Of a stretch of DNA of 47,925 nucleotides, positions 1 to 7,877 are shown piece after piece; position 1 is the stretch's first letter, and each line of letters begins with the position of its first letter. The notes beneath the pieces were generated by a model. That model was not told the DNA's origin and searched no databases. It saw nothing but the letters and a program-made list of their open reading frames with translations. The stretch is from Oscillospiraceae bacterium (GTDB lineage: Bacteria; Bacillota; Clostridia; Oscillospirales; CAG-272), in contig SVSX01000012.1 of the NCBI GenBank assembly GCA_015064085.1, positions 1-47,925 on the forward strand, read 5' to 3'. The translations under genes and the position numbers were made by a program.

Positions 1-46
1 TCGTCGGGAATACTACCTAATTTGACGCTTCAATACTATTTTTTTT

Positions 47-106
47 GACTGCCTTGCGACAGTCTTTTCTCTGCGCTCATTTTTAGGCAAGGCGAAGCAC
101 GACTGT
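47..106. repeat. nested inverted repeats at the left edge
   Basis: The 144 bases before the first stop codon carry two overlapping dyads. GACTG (47-51) can pair with CAGTC (60-64), GCCTTGC (51-57) with GCAAGGC (87-93), and ACAGTC (59-64) with GACTGT (101-106). They are mutually exclusive and may act as a weak terminator for transcription from either side. No gene can be supported in positions 1-144. Confidence 0.3.
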
Positions 107-144
107 TAGTTATCTGTTTCAAACTTTTTCTCCTTATATCTTTT

Positions 145-2085
145 TTATTGATTTATAAATATCTTACTGTGGAATATTCCACTCAGCGAGGATCTCGCAA
201 GTGAGTGATCGTAATATCTTTCCAACTCGATCTCGTATTTACCGAAATCGTCGAAAAATCTTCTGTATTCCTCCAGCGCCTCGGGATTTGCCCCCATCGC
301 CTTAAGTACCAGCGCCTTAGAAAGTCTGTAGCAATATTCCGAATATCTCATAAGCAGCCGCACTGCCACCGTCTGCGCGCGGTATGGCATATTTTTATGC
401 TTCTCGAGAAGGTCTGACAGCTCTTCGGTTATTCCCTTTACCGCCCTGAAGCGAACCGCCTCCTCAGGATCGTAGAATCTGCTTCCGTCTATCTTCATCG
501 AGTGTATCACCTCGATATAATCCTGACGCATATTATCGCCGATCTTGCCGAGATATCCGACTACATCCTGCCATATATCTCCGTATGCGTGGGAGAAATA
601 ATCGGTAAGAATATCGTCAAAGCTCAACGACATATCAAACAGAGTCTCGGCGAATGTATAAAAAGCAAATCCGTTAGGGAAAAAGCTTCTCTGCGATCCG
701 TCCTCTATTATTCCGAGGAAGCCATTCTTTTTATAGGAGATAACGTCCTCATAGATTCTTTTGGCAAAGCCGATACCGCCTGGCTCATAGAACTGATGCT
801 TCCAGAAATGATATTCATACGCCGCTCCGCGGCAGCCCGTTCTCTCCATCCACTCCCTCGCGTGAACGATATATTCCTCCATAGTGGAAAGCCTTCCCGT
901 CACGTTCCTTATATATGGGGTCTTTGGAACGTTGGGGTGCTCCTCGACGGAATACCTGTAGCTCCTTGTGATAGCTCCCAGAACAAAGGTAAATCTTGCG
1001 GGATTGTTGAATTTCTCTACCTCGGGAGCAAAGGTCGTGTCGGAATACACGCAAAAGCCAATTCTCGTATCAAGCCCTTTTTCGATAAGAGCGGCATCGA
1101 TCTCGTTGAGAAGCACAACGTACCAATCCGAGGGGATCATCTTGCGGCACTCGTCACATTCGCAGTGGTTTCTCTGCCAATCGGCAAGCCAGACGTGAAG
1201 ATAATCAACGTGGCTGGACTTTTCGGCATACTTTATAACGGCGTCAACCACCTTTTCCCTCGCTCTCGGGTTTGACATACAGAAATTCGTGTTCAATGCC
1301 ACGTCGTTGAAAAGCTCACGCTTTCCGTTTATCATCGCCACAAATTCCCGCGACTCCTCGGGTACTTTGTTAGATGCGTCACGTGTCCAACCGCCTATCG
1401 AGCTTATACCGAAGCTCTCGGAGGTCCAGCCGTGACCCATATCGTGAAATTCAAGTCCCCTCTTGGAGATCTCTGCCTCGCACTGTCTCTTCCACTGAAG
1501 CGTAGTCTCGGCGCTTACGGGCTCAGGCTCTCGGTTTGCGGTGTTATCGGTATGGTTATAATATCTGTCGTAATATGTCTTGGGGTTGTCAAACTCCATC
1601 ATAAATACGTTGAGTCCGAGCTTAGGGGTGAAATCTATCACCTCAATCATATTAGGCTGAAATTCTCCGCCCTCGTTACACTGTCCTCTGTATCTGTTAT
1701 CAGCCAGCTTGCGGTATCTAACGGGCTTTATCTCTCTTATCGGGATATATTCGCCGTCGATACCGGGGAAGAGCCAACGGCAGCCGTTTTCGCGTAGATA
1801 TCTATATACCGCGAGAAGTATACTGCGATAGTTGCTTCCCGCAATTATACCGCCATTTTCGTCGCAATCTATATATACGATATCGTCAAGAGCAATATCC
1901 TCGGCATCTGATGTGTCCAGAGAAAAGTCGGTCATAAGTCCAAGTCTGAAGCCGTCAGCTGCGCTCGGATCATAACTTATTTCGATCTCACCGCATCTCG
2001 GCATCATCATTCTGAGATATTTTTTCAGCTCCTCTGCCGCAAAATCGACAACGTGGTTTGAATTGATCTTCTTGATCTTATACAT
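145..2085 (-). CDS. DUF4838-type putative cytosolic glycoside hydrolase (copy 1)
   Basis: 646 residues. The N-terminal roughly 130 residues (VDFAAEELKKYLRMMMPRC, then GSNYRSILLAVYRYLRENG) match the small alpha/beta domain that precedes the barrel in DUF4838, GH67 and GH20-like enzymes. The barrel follows, with the loop HVWLADWQRNHCECDECRK, typical of the family. There is no signal peptide, so it should act in the cytoplasm on imported oligosaccharides or glucuronides; the substrate cannot be read from the sequence. The start is supported by GGAG eight bases upstream, and the ATG overlaps the stop of the upstream gene by 8 bp, so the two are translationally coupled. It is the last gene of a three-gene operon and a paralogue of the gene at 4150-6171, which shares its N-terminus almost word for word. 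Family assignment is firm; enzymatic activity is inferred. Confidence 0.8.
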   Translation of the reverse strand: MYKIKKINSNHVVDFAAEELKKYLRMMMPRCGEIEISYDPSAADGFRLGLMTDFSLDTSDAEDIALDDIVYIDCDENGGIIAGSNYRSILLAVYRYLRENGCRWLFPGIDGEYIPIREIKPVRYRKLADNRYRGQCNEGGEFQPNMIEVIDFTPKLGLNVFMMEFDNPKTYYDRYYNHTDNTANREPEPVSAETTLQWKRQCEAEISKRGLEFHDMGHGWTSESFGISSIGGWTRDASNKVPEESREFVAMINGKRELFNDVALNTNFCMSNPRAREKVVDAVIKYAEKSSHVDYLHVWLADWQRNHCECDECRKMIPSDWYVVLLNEIDAALIEKGLDTRIGFCVYSDTTFAPEVEKFNNPARFTFVLGAITRSYRYSVEEHPNVPKTPYIRNVTGRLSTMEEYIVHAREWMERTGCRGAAYEYHFWKHQFYEPGGIGFAKRIYEDVISYKKNGFLGIIEDGSQRSFFPNGFAFYTFAETLFDMSLSFDDILTDYFSHAYGDIWQDVVGYLGKIGDNMRQDYIEVIHSMKIDGSRFYDPEEAVRFRAVKGITEELSDLLEKHKNMPYRAQTVAVRLLMRYSEYCYRLSKALVLKAMGANPEALEEYRRFFDDFGKYEIELERYYDHSLARSSLSGIFHSKIFINQ

Positions 2086-4135
2086 TTTTTGCTCTCCTTA
2101 TATCTATTATCGTTACTCCGTCGGGAGCAAGTCTTACCTGAAAATGCTTTTTCTCCCCAGATGTCTTGTCATATTCAAAGAATCCCGTTTCATTCAATGC
2201 ATCAACAAATTTGACGGGCAGAACGGGAAAGTCACTCGCAATATCGGCGCTCTTCACCGAGAGGTCGGAATCGACCACCGCGTTGATATAAGCGTTATCA
2301 TATTTGTTGTAGACAAATATTCTTTCCCTTCCGTCGGAAAGCTGTTGTATCAGTATCGGGTGATTGGACTTGAGTCCGCTGACAGAATATACCGCTTCCA
2401 AAAGAAGCTTCGCGCAGGTCTTGATAAATCCCTTGGAAAGCTTTCTGAAAGGCAGCTCCGCAATAGGAGGATGCACCTCTATTTCGGGATCATCTCCCCT
2501 TGAAGGCAGACCGTCATCAAGCGAAAGAAGTCTGTCTATTTCCTCCCTTTCGGCATCTCCAAGCTTCATTCCGCAGAGAAATACGCTCATAGGAAGGTCG
2601 CTGAATCTATCCCTAAAGAGAGCTTCGGGCTCGATACCATTCAGCTCAAACTCAGCGGGGGCAGTTCCAACCCACGGGTACTTATATTCCGCGAGGGCGC
2701 TTTTTTCGGTCTCGGACAGCATATCAAAGTTCGGCACAAAAAGCACCTCGTCAAGAATTCCCTTGATAAGATACTCACTGCGGACAGCGCCGCCAAAGGG
2801 CGTTCCCGCCTTGAATATCTCAAAGCTCTGCTTATGCGGTGTTGCGCGGCGATTAGCAATGTATTCGCCGAGCATTTTTTCGTGGGCGTGATCCGACCAA
2901 AGCACGAGGGGAGATACCGACCGTGTTACATCGGCACTAAATCCAATATCGAGTCGCTTTTTAATAAAATCCCACTTTTGTCTTTCCACACCGTCTCCGA
3001 GACAGATAAAGACGCCGTCAGAAGCAGGTCTTGTGCCTATTTCGTTCTTCGAAGCAAAAGCCGTCATAGTATATACGTCTCTCTCGACTCTCACGGGGGC
3101 GTGATCTATCATACTCCACTCCTCCGAGGCATCGTGAATACTGACCATCGAAAGGATCTTTCTATCCCCCACCTGCGCTCTGAGCAGTGGGAGATCCATA
3201 TGGATACGGTGAAAATAGTACGGAAACTGCGGCTGCTCAAAGTAAACGCTCGAGGGAAGAATATTTGCGGTTATGCAATCGACTCCCGCAGCCATAACTC
3301 TCGCGGTGTCAAATCCGTAAGCGTATTTTGTTTCAAAGGGATCGGAGCAGTACATTCCAAGCACCCACACCTTTTTCCCCACGGCGTGGACAGCCGCGCA
3401 CACCTTCTTGAAAAAGCCTTCCCAACGCCATTCCCAGAAGGATATCCAGCTTTCTCTGCGCTCAAACCAGAGATATTTCTGACGTATCGTTGCCGCCTCG
3501 GCGCTGTCGTCTCCCATTGTTTTCTGAATTTCCTCGGGAAGCGCCTCGCCTGTGTGATCAAGAAACTGCTCTACCATATCTGTCGAATAATCAGATCTAA
3601 AAAGATTATGTGACGGACAGAACATATCCGCGAGATGCACTCCCGCGCAGTCGTAGTCAACAAGTGTCTCCACAAGCTTTTTCGCAAAGAAGTCCTCGTA
3701 ATAGCTTCCGTCCTTGAACCTCTTGAGGCACATAAGATTTCCCGCGCCCGAGGTTCTGCAGCTTCTCAGCTCCGGGTGATCTGAGAGCCACTCCTTATGA
3801 AATCTGTCCTTAAGATACGGGCCCATAATACCCGCGTAATATTCTATTCCCTGCTTTTTGAGCTCGGCAATAAGACCGCGAAGCTCAAGGTTAGTCCAAT
3901 CCTGCCTGTATCTCTCGGTGTTTCTGAGCACCGCGCGATATGAGCAGTTGTCGGGAAAAAGCGTGTATTCCTCATCCATTCCTCTGTGAAGATGAATAAA
4001 ATCGGGGTGAAACAGCAACGCGCAAACGCTCTCGGGGGTAAAGCCTGTATGTTCAAGGAAGTCCGAGACACCGTAATCGGGGGCTGTTCTGTCAAAAGCA
4101 AGCATCTGCAACCATATATTTATTGTTCTTTTCAT
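2078..4135 (-). CDS. putative TIM-barrel glycosidase-like protein between two DUF4838 genes
   Basis: 685 residues, family not recognised with certainty. The N-terminal half reads like a (beta/alpha)8 hydrolase: a strand with DYDCAGVHLADMF, aromatic-rich helices (RRESWISFWEWRWEGFFKK), a strand with GKKVWVLGMYCSDPF, and a later beta-galactosidase-like region (LVLWSDHAHEKMLGEY). The C-terminal part looks like a glutamine-amidotransferase-like plus beta-sandwich tail. There is no signal peptide or transmembrane segment. GGAGAG precedes the ATG, 14 bp after the upstream DUF4838 gene ends, and its own stop overlaps the next DUF4838 start, so it is made together with both. The context suggests a partner glycosidase working on the same intracellular oligosaccharide. 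It could instead be a non-catalytic member of the fold. Confidence 0.6.
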   Translation of the reverse strand: MKRTINIWLQMLAFDRTAPDYGVSDFLEHTGFTPESVCALLFHPDFIHLHRGMDEEYTLFPDNCSYRAVLRNTERYRQDWTNLELRGLIAELKKQGIEYYAGIMGPYLKDRFHKEWLSDHPELRSCRTSGAGNLMCLKRFKDGSYYEDFFAKKLVETLVDYDCAGVHLADMFCPSHNLFRSDYSTDMVEQFLDHTGEALPEEIQKTMGDDSAEAATIRQKYLWFERRESWISFWEWRWEGFFKKVCAAVHAVGKKVWVLGMYCSDPFETKYAYGFDTARVMAAGVDCITANILPSSVYFEQPQFPYYFHRIHMDLPLLRAQVGDRKILSMVSIHDASEEWSMIDHAPVRVERDVYTMTAFASKNEIGTRPASDGVFICLGDGVERQKWDFIKKRLDIGFSADVTRSVSPLVLWSDHAHEKMLGEYIANRRATPHKQSFEIFKAGTPFGGAVRSEYLIKGILDEVLFVPNFDMLSETEKSALAEYKYPWVGTAPAEFELNGIEPEALFRDRFSDLPMSVFLCGMKLGDAEREEIDRLLSLDDGLPSRGDDPEIEVHPPIAELPFRKLSKGFIKTCAKLLLEAVYSVSGLKSNHPILIQQLSDGRERIFVYNKYDNAYINAVVDSDLSVKSADIASDFPVLPVKFVDALNETGFFEYDKTSGEKKHFQVRLAPDGVTIIDIRRAKNV

Positions 4136-4149
4136 AACTCTCTCCGTTC

Positions 4150-6171
4150 TTATTCTTGGATTATTCCTCCAACGTACTCTGCCTTCTTATCGTTTTTCTT
4201 TAGGTCTTCAATTGGAATATCCTTGCGGAACTTATGGAAATATCTATCAGCATAAGCATAGGCAAGTCCAAGATGATCGCAGAACCTCTCAAATTCGGGC
4301 TCGCACTTACAGAACCCGTCAAAGAAATCGTGGAACGCGACCGAAGCACCGATCTCGTCCTCGCCCGTACACTTCACCGCAAGAATTTTTGATAGTCCGC
4401 TCCAGAATATAAGATAATTTTCAAGCAACTTAAACGAGACTGTCTCGGAACGGTAGCGCTGTTTCTTTACCTTATTTTCCTTGGCAAAAGCTATATAGCG
4501 TTCACATTCCTCGGAAAGGCTGAGAAGCGGCTTCTCCATAGAGGGATCGTACACTCTGCTGATCTTTTTGTCAAGGGAAGCCTTTCCGCACATAAATTTC
4601 ACGGGAACGATTCCTCCAATACGCTCGAATAGCTCGACTACATCTCTCCACACCTCGCCATAAGCGTGGCTGTAATAATCCTCCACCATTGTATCAAAGT
4701 CAACAGAGGTATCGAAAAGAGTCTCGGCATAGACGTAAAGCAAAAAGGTGTTCGGATAATAATTTCTCTGTGTACCGTCCTGAATAATTCCCTTCATACC
4801 GTTGATCTTATACGCCTTTACGTCCTTGTAAAGCATTCTTGCGTAATCCATATTACCGGGATTAAAATATTGGTTAAAACAGAAATGATACTCATAGACC
4901 ATAGTATTTGTTACCTTATAGGTCTCGACCTGACGCCTTGTCTGAAGGAGATACGTATCAATATCCGGCGGCATTATGAGCTTGTTGAGGGTATATGGCG
5001 CGGGTTCTATGTGCTTTGGTTTTTCGGGGATCGCTTCATAATAAGATCGGCTTATGGGCGCTACAAGTAACGAAAACCTGTCGGGATTTTTCAGCTTTAC
5101 CTTATCGGAAACGTAAAGCATCTCGGTATAGCAAGCAAAAACGACCTTTGATCCGAGACCTCTTGCCGTCATCTCCTCGTCTATCTCGTTAAGAAGCGTA
5201 ATATACCAATCCCAAGGCATCATCTTGCGGCATTCCTCGCACTCGCAATGATTATTCACAAAATCCGCAAGCCAAACGTGGATATAATCAACGCAGGTAT
5301 TCACCTCGCCGTAATCCGCCACAGCCTTCGCCACAAGATGTCTTGCCTTGTGGTTGGACATACAAAGCTGTGTGGTCAGAGGCGAGCCGCAGAAGAGCTT
5401 GCGCTCTCCGCCGATCATGGCTATCATCGACCTTGATTCCTCCGACAGCTTACTTTCGTCTATTCCCGCCCAGCCGTCACTCGAGTCGATACCTATTGGG
5501 TCGGCTGTCCAGCCGTGCCCCATATCCTGATATATAAGTCCCCTCTTTTTGATCTCGGCTTCGCACTCCCTCTTCCACTGAAGAGTCATTTCTGCGCTCA
5601 CGGGCTCGGGATCTCTGTTGGCTTCGTTATGTAAATGGTCATAATAATTATTGTAATATGCCTTTGGATTATCAAACTCAAGCATAAAGACGTTCATTCC
5701 AAGCTTAGGCGCGATATCGATAGCCTCGAGCATACACTGCTGAAATTCTGCTCCCTCGTTGCACCAGCCGCGGTAACGGCAATCGGCAAGCTTACGGTAC
5801 TTTATAGGTTCAAGCTCCTTTATCGGGATACAGTCTCCGTCAGAGCCGGGATAGAGCCAACGGCATCCGTTTTCCCTGAGAAATCTGTACACCGCGAGAA
5901 GTACGCTTCTCACGTTGCTTCCCGCGATAATACCTCCCTTCTCGTCGGTATCTATATAAATGATATCATCAAGTGTGATATCCTCTGCGTCGCTTGTATC
6001 AAGTCCAAATTCCGACATAACACCAAGTCTGAATCCGTCATTTGCCAAAGGGTCATATTTTATCGAGACATCTCCGCATCTCGGCATCATCATTCTAAGG
6101 TATTTTTTCAGCTCCTCAGCCGCGAAATCCACTACATTATCCGATGTGATCTTTTTTATTTCAAAATACAT
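4150..6171 (-). CDS. DUF4838-type putative cytosolic glycoside hydrolase (copy 2)
   Basis: 673 residues, first gene of the operon. The first 130 residues are nearly identical in pattern to copy 1 (VDFAAEELKKYLRMMMPRC; GSNVRSVLLAVYRFLRENG), and the barrel loop HVWLADFVNNHCECEECRK is conserved with the same Cys-x-Cys-x2-Cys spacing. The C-terminal third diverges from copy 1, which suggests different substrate ends or linkages rather than a recent redundant duplication. There is no signal peptide. The start is set by GGAGG nine bases upstream (6176-6186 region). A sigma-A promoter and a pair of direct repeats lie directly upstream. The function as glycosidase is inferred from family membership; the exact substrate is unknown. 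Confidence 0.8.
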   Translation of the reverse strand: MYFEIKKITSDNVVDFAAEELKKYLRMMMPRCGDVSIKYDPLANDGFRLGVMSEFGLDTSDAEDITLDDIIYIDTDEKGGIIAGSNVRSVLLAVYRFLRENGCRWLYPGSDGDCIPIKELEPIKYRKLADCRYRGWCNEGAEFQQCMLEAIDIAPKLGMNVFMLEFDNPKAYYNNYYDHLHNEANRDPEPVSAEMTLQWKRECEAEIKKRGLIYQDMGHGWTADPIGIDSSDGWAGIDESKLSEESRSMIAMIGGERKLFCGSPLTTQLCMSNHKARHLVAKAVADYGEVNTCVDYIHVWLADFVNNHCECEECRKMMPWDWYITLLNEIDEEMTARGLGSKVVFACYTEMLYVSDKVKLKNPDRFSLLVAPISRSYYEAIPEKPKHIEPAPYTLNKLIMPPDIDTYLLQTRRQVETYKVTNTMVYEYHFCFNQYFNPGNMDYARMLYKDVKAYKINGMKGIIQDGTQRNYYPNTFLLYVYAETLFDTSVDFDTMVEDYYSHAYGEVWRDVVELFERIGGIVPVKFMCGKASLDKKISRVYDPSMEKPLLSLSEECERYIAFAKENKVKKQRYRSETVSFKLLENYLIFWSGLSKILAVKCTGEDEIGASVAFHDFFDGFCKCEPEFERFCDHLGLAYAYADRYFHKFRKDIPIEDLKKNDKKAEYVGGIIQE

Positions 6172-6200
6172 ATTACCACCTCCAAAAGCTATACAAGGGG

Positions 6201-6229
6201 ATTATAACATATAGTTTTCTTTTTTTCAA
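6201..6229 (-). promoter_or_regulatory. sigma-A promoter of the DUF4838 operon
   Basis: On the minus strand: -35 TTGAAA (6224-6229), 17-bp spacer, -10 TATAAT (6201-6206), with the start codon about 30 bp downstream. It is the only strong promoter seen for the three-gene operon. Confidence 0.75.
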
Positions 6230-6247
6230 TATCTTTTGTTTTTTATT

Positions 6248-6277
6248 TTTACTGATATTTTATTTATATTTACTGAT
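6248..6277 (-). promoter_or_regulatory. direct repeat, candidate AraC-type activator site
   Basis: The 9-mer TTTACTGAT occurs at 6248-6256 and again at 6269-6277, exactly 21 bp apart. They lie immediately upstream of the -35 box of the DUF4838 operon. Two direct half-sites two helical turns apart next to -35 is the usual layout for AraC/XylS-type activators; which regulator binds is not shown. Confidence 0.4.
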
Positions 6278-6290
6278 TATAAACAGGAAA

Positions 6291-6320
6291 GATCCCACGG
6301 AGCAAAAGCTCCGTGGGATC
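6291..6320 (-). terminator. intrinsic terminator after the solute-binding protein genes
   Basis: A perfect 13-bp stem (GATCCCACGGAGC with its complement) closes a 4-base loop, 17 bases after the stop of the minus-strand gene at 6338. It is followed in the transcript by a T-rich stretch. It separates the solute-binding protein genes from the DUF4838 operon. Confidence 0.8.
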
Positions 6321-6337
6321 TGCTTATAATTTAGATC

Positions 6338-7822
6338 TTACCAGTTATTATTTACTTCCTCTATCGCTGTATTTGCGGCATCGACCTTCTTCTCGTAGAG
6401 ACGGGAGAGGGGGTTACCGGGATAGTATGTGATAACATCATAGATTACAGAGTATGCACCGCCAACGTTGAGCATTGCTCCAACGTCATAAACAACGTTG
6501 TCGTAAAGTATATCAAGCATATCCGCACATTTCTGGTCGTATGAGTGGTGAAGCTTACACTTTGTCTCTATAAATGCCTCAAGGGATGTCTTTGTGGAAG
6601 CCTCTGTAACCGCCTCGAGAGCATATCCCGCGAAGGGAACGTCGGAAACCGTGTAAGGAATACCTACACAAGAGCCGTTCTCATAGTTAAACTGTGTGTA
6701 ATAAGCGGGCTGTTCCTTATTGTACTTGGGGTAAGGAAGAATTCCATACTCAAAGTCGATCGAAGAACCAAGGCTCAGGTCAAAGGACGAAGGAAGGTCA
6801 CTGAGGAAGAGTGAACGTCCGTCCGCAAACGTATCGATACCGAGTGCGTAATCGAGAGGCTGGAACATACCGGGCTCGAGAGTCATTGTTGCCTCGCAGG
6901 TAACCTTCATGATTTCGGATACCATATTTACGATCTTATCGTCAACGGGAACAAGCTCAATTACTCCGTTGTTGTTCTTGCAGACTCTGTATCCCGCACC
7001 GAAAGAAAAGTTACGGGTTACGCCCTTACCGTCAGCGCAGAGTACCCATTGGTCATTTCTTCCGCCTGCTCCGCCACCGTCAAGGTCGGATGCGAATCCG
7101 CTGTTCGCAATCTCATAAAACTTTTCGAGAGTCCAATCTCCGCTTTCCACAAAATCCTCAATAAAGACATCAACATATTCCTCGTGGGTGTGGAAAAGCT
7201 CTCTGTTGTACATCATAAAGTATGTTCTTGCCTTAGCCTGAATAAGGAAATCGCTGTTCGCGATGTAAAGCTTACCATTGATGGAAAGCTCCTCATTCGC
7301 CTGCCAGTCCCAAGCACCGTGAGCAAGATCGATATTCTCAACGGTGTTAAGGTCGAGGAAGAATCCTCTCTGAGCGTGCTTTATCATATCTCTCGGGATA
7401 TAAAGCACCGCGTGGTAAAGATCCTCGCCTCCGCTGTAAAGAAGGTCAGCTGTAGACGTGGGATTAGAAACGATAGTTCCGACAACATCAATACCATACT
7501 GTGTCTTGACCTGTTCGTTTCTTGTGAACACAGCATCATTAACAACGTTGCCGTTAAGTGAGTCCGCGTCGATCTCATAGTTTGTCATTTGGTTTGCATC
7601 TCTTCCGAGAACGTTCCAGACCTTTCCGCCCCAATCCGTGGGGGTAAGATGAGACTCATAGATGTCTCTTGTTGTACTCGCGTCGCCTTCGCCGCCGTTG
7701 TTAGCCACGGTTGTCGTTGACACAACGTTGGGATCGTCTTCCTTACCGCCACAGGCAATAAAGCAAGTCACGATCATCATAAGCGCAAGAACAAGCGCGA
7801 GAATTCTTGCTGTTTTTTTCAT
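6338..7822 (-). CDS. extracellular solute-binding lipoprotein (SBP1)
   Basis: 494 residues. The signal peptide MKKTARILALVLALMMIVT is followed by a lipobox ending FIACGG, so the mature protein should be lipid-anchored at Cys on the outer membrane face. An acidic, Thr/Gly-rich linker follows, then a family-1-type ABC solute-binding fold (NAEVVND-like segment NGNVVNDAVFTRNEQVKTQYGI and FADGRSLFL). The start three codons inside the longest frame is preferred because AAGGA sits 8 bases before that ATG. It is the third of three tandem paralogues and ends at a strong terminator. No permease or ATPase is nearby, so it must share a transporter encoded elsewhere. The ligand is probably a carbohydrate, judging from the neighbouring glycosidases; this is inference. 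Confidence 0.85.
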   Translation of the reverse strand: MKKTARILALVLALMMIVTCFIACGGKEDDPNVVSTTTVANNGGEGDASTTRDIYESHLTPTDWGGKVWNVLGRDANQMTNYEIDADSLNGNVVNDAVFTRNEQVKTQYGIDVVGTIVSNPTSTADLLYSGGEDLYHAVLYIPRDMIKHAQRGFFLDLNTVENIDLAHGAWDWQANEELSINGKLYIANSDFLIQAKARTYFMMYNRELFHTHEEYVDVFIEDFVESGDWTLEKFYEIANSGFASDLDGGGAGGRNDQWVLCADGKGVTRNFSFGAGYRVCKNNNGVIELVPVDDKIVNMVSEIMKVTCEATMTLEPGMFQPLDYALGIDTFADGRSLFLSDLPSSFDLSLGSSIDFEYGILPYPKYNKEQPAYYTQFNYENGSCVGIPYTVSDVPFAGYALEAVTEASTKTSLEAFIETKCKLHHSYDQKCADMLDILYDNVVYDVGAMLNVGGAYSVIYDVITYYPGNPLSRLYEKKVDAANTAIEEVNNNW

Positions 7823-7853
7823 AAACACCATCCTTTTTTATTAATTTATATCA

Positions 7854-7875
7854 TTTTATCACATAGGTGACAAAA
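7854..7875. repeat. palindrome between SBP2 and SBP1
   Basis: TTTTATCAC, four bases, then GTGACAAAA: 9-bp arms with one mismatch, lying just 3' of the SBP2 stop and 32 bp before the SBP1 start. It matches the perfect palindrome at 9404-9425 and may be an operator or a small mRNA-stabilising stem. Confidence 0.5.
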
Positions 7876-7877
7876 AA

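Noticed and set aside
1-144. C-terminal end of a plus-strand gene at the left edge
   Set aside because: Short open stretches before the first stops exist in all frames, but 5-15 codons without a motif cannot support a gene.
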